This document shows positions 17,442 through 26,559 of a stretch of DNA of 64,000 nt, one piece after another. Every line of letters begins with the position of its first letter. The first letter of the stretch is position 1. The stretch lies in contig NZ_CP103794.1 in the NCBI RefSeq assembly GCF_030388325.1, positions 806,001-870,000 on the forward strand, given 5' to 3'. Under the pieces are notes generated by a model. That model did not search any database. It worked only from the letters and a program-made list of their open reading frames with translations, and was not told the DNA's origin. Source of the DNA: Flavobacterium johnsoniae (GTDB lineage: Bacteria; Bacteroidota; Bacteroidia; Flavobacteriales; Flavobacteriaceae). A program made the position numbers and the translations under genes.

Positions 17442-20123
17442 TTAATTTACTATTATCTTCCTTACTGTTCTTTTCTCACCATCGGTTATGGTTACAAAAT
17501 AAACTCCAGATGGAACTCCAGGCAATTGAATATCTTGAATAAAGTATCCTGAACCTTGAAATGTTTTGTCGTATACATACTTTCCTAAGATATCATGAAC
17601 ATAAACTTTAATATCTTTAACTGAGTCACGTTGAAATTGAATCGTAAAATTTCCTTTATTCGGATTTGGATACAAAGCAAAATCTATATTTTTAAAATCT
17701 CCAGTATCTAAAGTATAAGTCTTACTGCAAATATTTACCGAAGCAGAATTTATTGTGCCTAGCATTCCCACAATCGCATCTCGTACTCTAAAAGTCCAAA
17801 CACCTTGAGGGTCTTCGCCATTAAAAACACTTAGCTCACTAGCAGGAATTACAATTTGAATAGCGGTTTCGCTACAATTTAAAGCAATTCCGCTATCATC
17901 AAACTGAAACGACAATGTCGAATTGGTATTGCCACAGCTTCTATTAAACAAACTTACTATTGTTCCGCTTGGACTTACAATTTGCATTTCAAGATCAGAA
18001 AATCTTGCATGGGTTACATTTACTAAAACATTTACATCATAAATAGTTCCTACAGAAGATGGCACTGTTACGGTTTTACTTATAAAAGTAGAACTATTGC
18101 CTGTTGAATAACCACCTTCAAAATTATACGTATTGCAACTAGTAGAAACAGCATAACCAATTGCAAAAGGAGTTTTGTTTAAAGCATAATAAATATTGTT
18201 GACTGGCTCAATTAAGATCCTACAATTGGTAGATGGTGTAATTCCAGATGGAATTAAAACAGTTTCCGATCCATCATTTAAAGTATTTGAAGCTAAGATG
18301 GTAGGAAATCTCAAACCACCATCTACAGATAATTTGATATTTACATTTGATGATCCTGCAAGAGTATTGGTATTGTTAACACTCCAAGTAATGGTTTGTG
18401 TCGAACCTCTTTCCCAAGAAATATTTTCTGTATTCTGTGAGGTTATAGCAAACGGTCCTGCGGCAGAAGTCACTGTAACTACCATGGCATCTGTGCTAGT
18501 TTGAGCTGTACCTTCTGTTGTGATATCTCTTCCAGTCAAAGTAAAATTCATCGTTTTGGGAATTGAAGAAACAGACTCCCAAGTCGTAGTTAACTGATTG
18601 TTGAGTACAGAACTAAAAGCTGGCATATAACGGACTGGAGATGCCGTTGGAGGAAATGACCTAAACATTGGCCCATCTGGTTTTGTCGCAAAGGCAATAC
18701 TGTTTGGCCCAGTTGTAGTTATGGCACTGTCAAATTGTTCCCAAGTATAGGTTATAGAATTGCCTTCAGGATCTGAGCCTGTTCCTGTTAGAACAAATGG
18801 TGTACTAATTGGAATCGTATAATCTAATCCTGCATTAATTACTGGAGGATTATTGGTTATTGGTGTAGTAACGGCACAAGTTTTTCCCTCCAAATTATTC
18901 TGTATCTGAATAATACTTCCGTACGAGAAATAATCATCAGAATTGTTTTGAATATCATAATTATTTGTTACACCAGCGTAGGCCATAATAGTTGAACCGC
19001 TTCCGGGCTCATAATGTGTGCCTGTTCCTTCAGCTCTATAAGAAAATGTATGAGTTCCTCCAAGCTGATGCCCCATTTCGTGAGCCACAAAATCAATATC
19101 GAAAGTATCTCCGAGTGGTCTTCTATCTGATGGAGAAGTATAAGCACTTCCTTTTCCAAGCGGAGTGTTAGTCGTTGGATCTACGCAAACGCAACCAATG
19201 CAACCAGCATTTCCACCTCCGCCAGACGCTCCAAACAAATGTCCGATATCGTAATTAGCATTTCCAATTACGGTTGACAATGTGGTTTGAACTTCTTGCC
19301 CCCAAGTTCCTCCTGGATCTGCGGTTCCTTGAGCTGCATTAGAATACGGATCTGTAGATGCATCTGTATAAATTACAGCATCATTATTAGCAATTAAAAT
19401 TAATTTTACAGAAAGGTCTTTATCAAAAACTCCGTTTACTCTAGTCATAGTAGCATTCATTCCTGCCAATGCTGCCGCTTTAGTGCCTCCAAAAAAGGTC
19501 GCATATTCGCCTGTACAAGATAATGCTAGTCGGAATGTTTTATATTGTTTAGCACTTGAAGCTGTTTTTCCTGTAATCGAAGATTTATTTTCGGCAATTA
19601 AATTGGTTGTTTTACAATCCAGACGCATTTTAGAATCTGCTTTATCTGCCGATTTAAACAACACATATTCCGAATTATCATCAGGATTTTGCTCTATATA
19701 TTCGGTTTGTTTTTCTAAACGAAAAACCATTGTCTGCATTCCGATTGGAGCAACACTAAAATAGATTTTAGCACTTTTATCGTCTATTCCAATTCCTTGA
19801 TAGGCTCTGATTTCTGGATATTTTGCTTGTAATTCTGGATCAAAATTAGAAGATTCCCAAACCGAAAAACGTTCTAAATTTCCTTCCGCATTTGGAATTG
19901 TTATCTCTGTGGAACTGCTTTTTGCAGTTTTATTCGTTGCAGAAACTAGTTTCGAATTTAGAAGTTCAGCATTCAATCTAAAATATAACTCATTTGAATC
20001 TGAAGCACTTGCCTTTCGCGTAAGCGATGAAGACGAATTTACTTTTTGCCACAAAACATCATTTTGGGCATTAACACTCGCACAGCAAAAAATAAAAAAT
20101 ATATAGAGTAATTCTTTTTTCAT
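17442..20123 (-). CDS. Reprolysin-like zinc metallopeptidase with P-domain, T9SS type A
   Basis: 893 aa. Signal peptide (ending CCASVNAQ), then a pro-region. The metallopeptidase domain has the complete zinc motif HEMGHQLGGTH at about residue 345 and a downstream Met-turn (STIMAYAG), typical of M12B/metzincin enzymes. It is followed by a PKD/Ig-like region and a proprotein-convertase P-domain-like jelly roll (VNVTHARFSDLEMQI to DPQGVWTFRVRD). A T9SS type A tail ends the protein (FALYPNPNKGNFTIQF, then SGVYFVTITDGEKRTVRKI). It should be secreted and degrade extracellular protein; the substrate is unknown. All catalytic residues are present. Monocistronic. Confidence 0.93.
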   Translation of the reverse strand: MKKELLYIFFIFCCASVNAQNDVLWQKVNSSSSLTRKASASDSNELYFRLNAELLNSKLVSATNKTAKSSSTEITIPNAEGNLERFSVWESSNFDPELQAKYPEIRAYQGIGIDDKSAKIYFSVAPIGMQTMVFRLEKQTEYIEQNPDDNSEYVLFKSADKADSKMRLDCKTTNLIAENKSSITGKTASSAKQYKTFRLALSCTGEYATFFGGTKAAALAGMNATMTRVNGVFDKDLSVKLILIANNDAVIYTDASTDPYSNAAQGTADPGGTWGQEVQTTLSTVIGNANYDIGHLFGASGGGGNAGCIGCVCVDPTTNTPLGKGSAYTSPSDRRPLGDTFDIDFVAHEMGHQLGGTHTFSYRAEGTGTHYEPGSGSTIMAYAGVTNNYDIQNNSDDYFSYGSIIQIQNNLEGKTCAVTTPITNNPPVINAGLDYTIPISTPFVLTGTGSDPEGNSITYTWEQFDSAITTTGPNSIAFATKPDGPMFRSFPPTASPVRYMPAFSSVLNNQLTTTWESVSSIPKTMNFTLTGRDITTEGTAQTSTDAMVVTVTSAAGPFAITSQNTENISWERGSTQTITWSVNNTNTLAGSSNVNIKLSVDGGLRFPTILASNTLNDGSETVLIPSGITPSTNCRILIEPVNNIYYALNKTPFAIGYAVSTSCNTYNFEGGYSTGNSSTFISKTVTVPSSVGTIYDVNVLVNVTHARFSDLEMQIVSPSGTIVSLFNRSCGNTNSTLSFQFDDSGIALNCSETAIQIVIPASELSVFNGEDPQGVWTFRVRDAIVGMLGTINSASVNICSKTYTLDTGDFKNIDFALYPNPNKGNFTIQFQRDSVKDIKVYVHDILGKYVYDKTFQGSGYFIQDIQLPGVPSGVYFVTITDGEKRTVRKIIVN

Positions 20124-20291
20124 ATTCGATCGGGATATAATATCAAAATTAATCCAATTAATTTGAAATTATACAAGATATAAGACAATTAACGCATTTT
20201 AATCGACGAGTTGGCTAATTTTCACAAAAAGAAATTGACAGAAATAGTTAAAATTCGATTTAGCCAGTATTAAATTTAAGACAGAATAGTA

Positions 20292-20299
20292 TAAATTTG
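20292..20299 (+). promoter_or_regulatory. Putative ribF -7 element
   Basis: TAAATTTG matches TAnnTTTG 21 bp upstream of the TTG start. No clear -33 TTTG is seen. Confidence 0.35.
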
Positions 20300-20320
20300 C
20301 AGCATCTTAAATAATTTGTT

Positions 20321-21250
20321 TTGAAGCTCTTTCATTCTATAAACGATTTTCAGTCAACCAAGAAAACTATTTTAACTCTTGGCACTTTTGACGGCGTGCA
20401 TATTGGTCACAAAAAAATTCTGGAAAGAATTACCCAAAATACTGAGAATGGAAAATATGAAAGCCTGGTTCTTACCTTTTTTCCGCATCCGCGAATGGTT
20501 CTTCAGGAAAAATCAGAAATTAAATTATTAAATACTATCAGCGAAAAAACAAAACTTCTCGAAGCAACCGGAATTGAAAATTTAGTTGTTCATCCGTTTA
20601 ACGAAAGTTTCTCAAGACTTACCGCAGAAGAATTTGTTCATACTATTTTAGTTGATAAATTTCAGATTCAGAAAATAATTATCGGACACGATCACCGTTT
20701 CGGACGCAATAGAACTGCCAATATTGATGATTTAATCGCTTTTGGAATTGAATATGGTTTTGAAGTTGAACAAATATCAGCACAAGAAATTCAAGATGTT
20801 TCGGTAAGTTCGACCAAAATCAGAAAAGCATTAATAGAAGGCAATATGGCTTTGGCAAATGAATATTTAGGATACGACTATTTCTTAAATGGTACAATTG
20901 TTAAAGGAAAACAACTTGGGAGAACAATTGGTTTTCCTACCGCAAATATTCATATTGAAGAAGATTATAAACTGATTCCAAAAATTGGCGTTTATGTTGT
21001 AAGAGCAATTGTAAACGAAGAAACTGTTTTTGGAATGATGAATATTGGTTTTAATCCGACCGTAAATGGCGACAAACAAACAATCGAAGTCCATCTTTTT
21101 GATTTTGACAAAAACATTTACGATCAAAATATCGAAGTTTCTCTATTGCATTATATTCGCGAAGAACAGAAATTCAGTTCTGTTGACGCACTAAAAGAGC
21201 AACTCAATAACGATAAAAACGTTGCTGTGAATTATATAAATCTGCTTTAG
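20321..21250 (+). CDS. ribF: Bifunctional riboflavin kinase / FAD synthetase
   Basis: 309 aa, full length. RibF phosphorylates riboflavin to FMN and adenylates FMN to FAD. The N-terminal nucleotidyltransferase half shows TLGTFDGVHIGHKKIL, FFPHPRMVL, IIGHDHRFGRN and VSSTKIRKAL. The C-terminal kinase half shows GRTIGFPTANI and a Gly-rich MMNIGFNPTV. The start is TTG: it directly precedes KLFHSINDF and no ATG exists upstream in frame that fits. It stands alone with no rib operon nearby. Confidence 0.95.
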   Translation: MKLFHSINDFQSTKKTILTLGTFDGVHIGHKKILERITQNTENGKYESLVLTFFPHPRMVLQEKSEIKLLNTISEKTKLLEATGIENLVVHPFNESFSRLTAEEFVHTILVDKFQIQKIIIGHDHRFGRNRTANIDDLIAFGIEYGFEVEQISAQEIQDVSVSSTKIRKALIEGNMALANEYLGYDYFLNGTIVKGKQLGRTIGFPTANIHIEEDYKLIPKIGVYVVRAIVNEETVFGMMNIGFNPTVNGDKQTIEVHLFDFDKNIYDQNIEVSLLHYIREEQKFSSVDALKEQLNNDKNVAVNYINLL

Positions 21251-21304
21251 AAAATCGCAATACAGTTTTTGTTGGTTTTTAAATCATCGTAGTTATTTTT
21301 TTAG

Positions 21305-21312
21305 TAAATTTG
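21305..21312 (+). promoter_or_regulatory. Putative -7 element for the membrane protein at 21365
   Basis: TAAATTTG is an exact TAnnTTTG match ~52 bp upstream of the ATG. The -33 box is not evident. Confidence 0.35.
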
Positions 21313-21364
21313 ATAGAACACTGTTTTTCAAATATTTACTATTAACTTCTAAAAAATAACCACT

Positions 21365-21802
21365 ATGAAAGTACCTAAAGAAATTACCAATGGTTTTTTG
21401 ATTTTTCTCGGAATTGGCATTTATTTTTTATTGATGAATGTATTAGGTCTAGCAGATTTGTTTTACCTAAGAACTCTTAATGTTTTCTTTATTTTCTACG
21501 GAGTTAACAGAACAATGCAGATGAATCTACATGAAGGAGAAACCAATTTTGTTACTAATGCCGTTTCTGCCATGACGACTTCTGTAGTCGGCGTATCGAT
21601 GAGCGTATTTGGTTTGTTGGTTTATAGTTATGCTCGAGGCGGAGACGCTTATGTAAAAACCCTTTCTGAAACGTTTATGTTCGGAGGAAATCCATCAGTG
21701 CCAACTTATTGTATTTGTTTATTATTTGAAGGACTTGCTTCTTCTGTAATTGTAACTTTAATGATGATGCTGTACTGGAATAACAAATATGCAGCAGACT
21801 GA
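21365..21802 (+). CDS. Integral membrane protein of unknown function
   Basis: I do not recognise the family. The 145-aa product has four hydrophobic segments: about residues 9-28, 34-48, 68-90 and 115-138. Between segments 2 and 3 lies a short polar loop (MNLHEGETNFVTNAVSAM). There is no Cys-rich motif or catalytic signature. It has its own putative promoter, and a terminator follows ~95 bp downstream, before the cupin-like gene. The codon use is like its neighbours, so it looks like a resident gene. A structural or stress role in the inner membrane is possible but unsupported. Confidence 0.75.
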   Translation: MKVPKEITNGFLIFLGIGIYFLLMNVLGLADLFYLRTLNVFFIFYGVNRTMQMNLHEGETNFVTNAVSAMTTSVVGVSMSVFGLLVYSYARGGDAYVKTLSETFMFGGNPSVPTYCICLLFEGLASSVIVTLMMMLYWNNKYAAD

Positions 21803-21894
21803 TTTTTTTATGAGTTTCGCAGATTAAATCATTTTAAATTCGATTACATCAAAAATTTAGCTAAAAGAGATCATTAATCTCGATAAATATTTTT

Positions 21895-21932
21895 AAATTG
21901 CTTATAGCTCAGAGCTATAAGCAATTTTTTTA
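21895..21932 (+). terminator. Terminator downstream of the small membrane-protein gene
   Basis: A near-perfect stem of up to 16 bp (AAATTGCTTATAGCTC / GAGCTATAAGCAATTT) followed by TTTTTT. It ends 10 bp before the next ATG. Confidence 0.85.
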
Positions 21933-21941
21933 TTCAGCAAA

Positions 21942-22808
21942 ATGAAATTAAAACAGATAGAAAGGGTAAAAAAAATCTCTAAAGCAGATTTCATTTCCCA
22001 ATATGTAAAAAAACAAATTCCTGTTGTTGTAGAAGAACTGACCGAAGATTGGCCAGCTTACAATAAGTGGAAATTATCTTATATGAAAGAAATAGCAGGT
22101 AATGCTATTGTACCTTTATACGATGACAGACCTGTCAATCATGAAGATGGCTTTAACGAAGCTCATACCAAAATGAAAATGAGCGACTACATTGATTTAT
22201 TAGAAGAAAAACCTACCAACTATCGTATTTTTCTTTATAATTTGATGAAAGAAGTTCCTTCATTAAAAGACGACTTTTTATGGCCTGATATAGGTTTAAA
22301 ATTAGTAAAACAGATGCCAATGTTGTTTTTTGGAGGCGAAAACTCAAGAGTTTTTATGCATTACGACATTGATTATTCTAATATTCTACATTTTCATTTT
22401 CATGGAGAAAAACAATGTATGCTTTTTGCGCCAGATCAGTCAAAATATATGTACAAAGTACCTCATGCTTTAATTTCGAGAGAAGATATTGATTTTGATA
22501 ATCCAGATTACGAAAAATTTCCAGCGCTCAAAAATGCAGAAGGTTACATTACAAACTTGAAACATGGCGAAATGCTCTACATGCCAGAGGGCTATTGGCA
22601 TTATATGAAATATTTAACACCAGGTTTTTCGATGAGTTTGCGCTCTTTTCCAAAAAACATTGTCAATTTATCCAAGGCAGCCTATAATGTTTTTATAATG
22701 CGCCATTTTGATATTATGATGCGAAAAATACAAGGTCAAAAATGGATTGATTACAAAAATGAAAAGGCGATAACCAAAACGAATGAAAATCTACAGCGTA
22801 CATTCTAA
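21942..22808 (+). CDS. JmjC/cupin_8-type Fe(II) oxygenase-like protein
   Basis: 288 aa, no signal peptide. The cupin_8 (JmjC-like) domain spans residues ~12-260. The likely metal ligands are the HxD in MHYDIDYSN and a later His in MPEGYWHYMKY, spaced as in FIH-type 2-oxoglutarate hydroxylases. Other conserved parts are IPVVVEELTEDWPA at the N-terminus and HFHFHGEKQCMLFAP. Such enzymes hydroxylate proteins or small molecules; the substrate is not predictable here. The start ATG is 10 bp after the preceding terminator, which implies a promoter inside or upstream of that hairpin. A bidirectional terminator follows. Confidence 0.85.
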   Translation: MKLKQIERVKKISKADFISQYVKKQIPVVVEELTEDWPAYNKWKLSYMKEIAGNAIVPLYDDRPVNHEDGFNEAHTKMKMSDYIDLLEEKPTNYRIFLYNLMKEVPSLKDDFLWPDIGLKLVKQMPMLFFGGENSRVFMHYDIDYSNILHFHFHGEKQCMLFAPDQSKYMYKVPHALISREDIDFDNPDYEKFPALKNAEGYITNLKHGEMLYMPEGYWHYMKYLTPGFSMSLRSFPKNIVNLSKAAYNVFIMRHFDIMMRKIQGQKWIDYKNEKAITKTNENLQRTF

Positions 22809-22810
22809 AT

Positions 22811-22846
22811 AAAAAAGCGGTTGAACAAAAACTCAACCGCTTTTTT
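22811..22846. terminator. Bidirectional terminator between the cupin_8 and first type C genes
   Basis: Perfect stem AAAAAAGCGGTTGA / TCAACCGCTTTTTT (22811-22824 and 22833-22846). Confidence 0.92.
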
Positions 22847-22864
22847 ATTTATCTAAAATCGAAT

Positions 22865-25800
22865 CTAGAATATTATTTTTTTAGTAACCGTATATCCATT
22901 GCTTAGAGTTACTTTCACTAGTAAAACTTGATGCGTTGGAGGTAAATTTGTAATTAGTAATTCTTTATTATCAATATTCTCTTTTTGATATAGCAATTTT
23001 CCTCCAATATCATAAATGGTCATTTCTTTAAGATTTTCTGCATCCGATATTGCTTGCAGTTTGATATTTTTATCTTTTACTGAAACCAATACATTTTTAT
23101 CAAGACCAGCAAAATCATTCGTTGCCAAATTTTTATTGGTGTAGCGCAATACGAAACGTTCATTAAAGACACCTATAGCAGTAGTAAATGAATAAGCTCC
23201 TGCTTTAAGATCATGAATTGTGTTTGTCGTTTTATCTTCTAAATATATGTTCTGCTTGCTCAAGTTGCCATCTGTACGTTCTATTCCAATTGTAAAATCT
23301 CCTGCAATTGAAGATCTATATCCTAACGGAACCTTATCTGCTTCTTCAAATGGTATTGCACGACCTTGAATAGTCAATTTAATCAGTCCATTTATGCTAT
23401 AAAAATCAAGTAAAGGATTTGCATCTAAAGTTGCTGCATCGTAATTGTCATCCCATAAATCTGTTGCACCTTCGATGTAACCAATTAATATTTGTTTAAA
23501 GGCGCCTTGAGTATTAGAAAAATTCAGCCAAACACGATGTCTTTCAAATTCGCTTTGGTTCGATTTAAAAAACTGGCCATTATGACTTGACACTCTCATT
23601 GAATTTGTAAAAACAGCTCTTTGTCCAGTTTTTGATGTTGCAATAAACCCTTGTCCTGCCGCAATGTATCCTAATGGAGCTTCTGTATTTCCGGGAGTTG
23701 TAGCTCCAGTTCCCGTCATCGATCCAACAGTTGTGTTTCCAGAAAGGTTATAAAAAGCAAAATCGTTATTATTATAATAATATTTCCCATCAGCTGGGTT
23801 AAGTACTGGAAGAGAGTTATGAGTCCAGAAGTAAAGTGTTCCATAATAATTGGCTGCATTGTCGACAATAAACCTATCTGCATAAATTGCCGAAGGATAA
23901 GGATTTCCAAGCAAATTTGATTTTTGAGCAACTGCATTTGGACCTAAAATGGTTCCGTTATTAGGAACTCCAGTAAATACTCCTCCATAAATTGCAGCTG
24001 TGTTAGCATCGTAAGGTTGAGGAGCTCGAATATTATAACCGTTTCCTTTAACCATTTCTTCGGTTCCATTTAAAATCACAACCCAACCAGTATTTGGAAC
24101 ATATTTATAATACTTGTCCAGCAAAGTATTTGGAGAAAATTCTTGTAACGTAAAAGCAGGCACACGAGTAACTGGAGAAGACCAATAAGTTGCATCATAA
24201 CGTCTTATTGGTTTTGAATTTCTTTTATAGGTAATATTTCCCGTATTAACAGCTTCTGAAATCTGCACTAAACTAGAATTATTTTCAAAAACAAGAGAGC
24301 CAGTTCCCAATACATTTACATCATTGGTAACCGTTAAAGTATTACTGCTTTGTACAATTAAAGAACCATTATTCTGTATCGTTATTCTATTCGCGAAAAA
24401 CACTCCGTCTGTTCCAGAAATAATTGGACTTGTTGTCATTTGTGGAATAACAACACAATCTGATGCTAACGGAACTCCCGCCGGAGTCCAGTTTCCAGAC
24501 GTACCCCAATTTGCGCTTAAACTACCATTCCAAGTTTTAGCAACTACAGGATTTATAATAACTGGAGTAGTTGGCGATTGACAAAGTGTGGTATTATTTC
24601 TAACTCTTACATTATAGGTTCCTGGGTTTAAGCCAGCAAATACTCCAGTGGTATTGGTAAAAGTAATTCCGTCAAGACTATATGAAAAACCAGTTCCAGA
24701 TGCAGGCGATGTTACCGTTATAGTTCCTGTGTTAACATCACAAGTTGGTTGTTGAGCTGCAGAAGCTGTTGGCGCTACAGGCGAAGCAATAACTGGTACT
24801 GTAATAGTGTAATTTGTAGATACACAACCTGCGTTGCTTACCGTAAGAGTTCCAGTATAGTTTCCTGCCGCCGTTCCTGCTGGCACTGCAATACTTATTT
24901 GACTTGCAGGCAAAGTTGCATTGGTAACAGCCACAAAACTATTGGCCGGTGATGCACTCCATGTAATGCTATAATTGGTTGGCACATTCGTTGTTGCGCT
25001 ATAAGGTAAATTTACATTTTGAACAATTGCAGTACTACATACTGAAGCAATAGATCCAAGTGTTATAGTTGGCAGAGCAGTAACTGAAATTGTAACGGAA
25101 TTATTAACTGAAATTGTTGACGTACAATCTACCGATCTTAGACTAGTAATTGTTATTGTACTGTTTCCAACAATAGAAAATCCAGCGGCCGTGAAACTAC
25201 CAGTACCAGCAGTTGTTACCGTAAAATTAGCTGTTAAACCTGTAGCTGAAGGACTGCTTCTATTGTAAGTAACAGTATAATTTCCTCTTGGCAAACTTGT
25301 AGGAGTACCAGTTATATTAACTGTTGAAGTTCCGCCAGTAGTACAAGCATTGGACGCATTTGTCGTACTTAGACTATACGTTTTGCAAGTGTAAGTTGCC
25401 GTAAGATAACCTTGTGCTCCGCTTCCACCATTTTGTACAGCTCCTGAGCTTATTGCACCGCCGCCGCCGCCGCCGTAAGGGTTCCCATTATTTCCAACAG
25501 AGATTGCTATAGCTAACGAACTAAGTGATAGTCCTCCTGTACCTCCTGCACCTGTTCCAAGATTAGCTGCATTACCTCCTCCTCCCGAAACAAGAAGTAA
25601 TCCCGCAGCTGAACTTCCTCCAGCTGTTCCGTTTTGTCCGTTAGTTGCTGTGATATTTCCAGTAGCTATTCCTCCATTTCCACCGCTAGGAACAGCAGTA
25701 TCACTAAGATTGGCATTACCTCCTGTGCCACCACCTGCATTAAAAAAACCTGTGAAACCAGTTGCATAAGATGCTCCTCCATTAGCTCCATTTCCAGATC

Positions 25801-26182
25801 CTCCAGCTGTAACTCCACCGACTACAAGAGTTAAACTTTGCACTGCAGATGTGTTGATAGTTCCTTTTGCATAGGCTCCACCGCCGCCGCCGCCGCCACT
25901 TCTACCTATCAAAAAACCAGTAATTGCGGCTCCTCCGGCTCCTCCAGCTCCCCAGCCTTCTAAAGTTACTTGATCCATTCCCGCAGGAAGATTTAAATTT
26001 CCTCCAGTCGGAAAGGTATGAGTTATCGTTTGCGCTTTTGTTGAAGTATAGAATAATGATAGAATTAAAATCAGAAAAAAATTCAATTTCAAACTTGGTC
26101 CCAATTTTAACTGTACTCCAGCATGAGTTTGTGAAATTGAAATACTTGAAAAAGTATTTGGTATAAGTAAAGTTCTTTTCAT
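22865..26182 (-). CDS. T9SS type C surface protein with glycine-rich domain
   Basis: 1105 aa. The signal region is unusual: ~33 polar residues precede the hydrophobic core (FFLILILSLFY), with cleavage likely after STKAQ. Residues ~52-265 form a glycine-rich domain (AGGAGGAAITG, SGGGGGGGAYAKG, GGGGGG). Ig-like/adhesin-like segments follow (~270-540) with a SprB-type motif (GTFSYSLDGITF-like: TGFSYSLDGITFTN). The last ~450 residues are the module shared with three other genes here: RRYDATYWSSPV, LLDKYYKYVPNTGWV, NIRAPQPYDANT, LLGNPYPSAIYADRF, LYFWTHNS. The end (LLVKVTLSNGYTVTKKIIF) is a T9SS type C sorting signal. Surface adhesin or matrix role inferred. Confidence 0.9.
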   Translation of the reverse strand: MKRTLLIPNTFSSISISQTHAGVQLKLGPSLKLNFFLILILSLFYTSTKAQTITHTFPTGGNLNLPAGMDQVTLEGWGAGGAGGAAITGFLIGRSGGGGGGGAYAKGTINTSAVQSLTLVVGGVTAGGSGNGANGGASYATGFTGFFNAGGGTGGNANLSDTAVPSGGNGGIATGNITATNGQNGTAGGSSAAGLLLVSGGGGNAANLGTGAGGTGGLSLSSLAIAISVGNNGNPYGGGGGGAISSGAVQNGGSGAQGYLTATYTCKTYSLSTTNASNACTTGGTSTVNITGTPTSLPRGNYTVTYNRSSPSATGLTANFTVTTAGTGSFTAAGFSIVGNSTITITSLRSVDCTSTISVNNSVTISVTALPTITLGSIASVCSTAIVQNVNLPYSATTNVPTNYSITWSASPANSFVAVTNATLPASQISIAVPAGTAAGNYTGTLTVSNAGCVSTNYTITVPVIASPVAPTASAAQQPTCDVNTGTITVTSPASGTGFSYSLDGITFTNTTGVFAGLNPGTYNVRVRNNTTLCQSPTTPVIINPVVAKTWNGSLSANWGTSGNWTPAGVPLASDCVVIPQMTTSPIISGTDGVFFANRITIQNNGSLIVQSSNTLTVTNDVNVLGTGSLVFENNSSLVQISEAVNTGNITYKRNSKPIRRYDATYWSSPVTRVPAFTLQEFSPNTLLDKYYKYVPNTGWVVILNGTEEMVKGNGYNIRAPQPYDANTAAIYGGVFTGVPNNGTILGPNAVAQKSNLLGNPYPSAIYADRFIVDNAANYYGTLYFWTHNSLPVLNPADGKYYYNNNDFAFYNLSGNTTVGSMTGTGATTPGNTEAPLGYIAAGQGFIATSKTGQRAVFTNSMRVSSHNGQFFKSNQSEFERHRVWLNFSNTQGAFKQILIGYIEGATDLWDDNYDAATLDANPLLDFYSINGLIKLTIQGRAIPFEEADKVPLGYRSSIAGDFTIGIERTDGNLSKQNIYLEDKTTNTIHDLKAGAYSFTTAIGVFNERFVLRYTNKNLATNDFAGLDKNVLVSVKDKNIKLQAISDAENLKEMTIYDIGGKLLYQKENIDNKELLITNLPPTHQVLLVKVTLSNGYTVTKKIIF

Positions 26183-26307
26183 CTTGTGGTATTTTTAGTA
26201 GTTGGCAAATAAACTCTAACGCTAACAAGACTAACTGCAAATAGAAAATGAAGTAATTTGTGTAACTCTTAAATTTTACAATCAATTTTGAAAAACGCAA
26301 AGAATAC

Positions 26308-26342
26308 TTTAATCGACAATAACATGCTTTTTGTCGATTAAA
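26308..26342. repeat. Perfect 12-bp inverted repeat TTTAATCGACAA
   Basis: TTTAATCGACAA (26308-26319) and TTGTCGATTAAA (26331-26342) with an 11-bp spacer, ~125 bp upstream of the 22865-26182 gene. There is no T-run, so this is operator-like rather than a terminator. Confidence 0.55.
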
Positions 26343-26503
26343 TATTACAACAAGGTACGATTTTATTTACATACATATTTTGTTTGTAGTATTAAACTTT
26401 AAAATTTAACACCCAAAACAGATATTTTATAAAAAATAAGAAAAAACTGTTAAAACAAAAGAAACACAAATACAAGTCACTGTTTTACTGATACTTAAAA
26501 ACA

Positions 26504-26537
26504 AAAACCTCCTTTGTAAGACCACAAAAGAGGTTTT
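26504..26537 (-). terminator. Terminator of the delta-60 repeat gene
   Basis: Stem AAAACCTCCTTTGT / ACAAAAGAGGTTTT with one mismatch. On the minus strand it is followed by a T-run. Confidence 0.8.
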
Positions 26538-26559
26538 GCTTTATTTTAAAAAAATTATC

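Larger units (their letters stand above)
26183..26559. other. 377-bp intergenic region between two type C genes
   Basis: No gene is seen. It contains the leader of the downstream minus-strand gene, a perfect 12-bp inverted repeat (26308-26342) and the terminator of the upstream minus-strand gene (26504-26537). No full TTTG/TAnnTTTG promoter is evident. Confidence 0.6.

Noticed and set aside
25634..25834. Plus-strand Ser/Cys-rich frame opposite the glycine-rich domain
   Set aside because: It is the complement of GGA/GGT-rich codons and has no independent evidence of coding.
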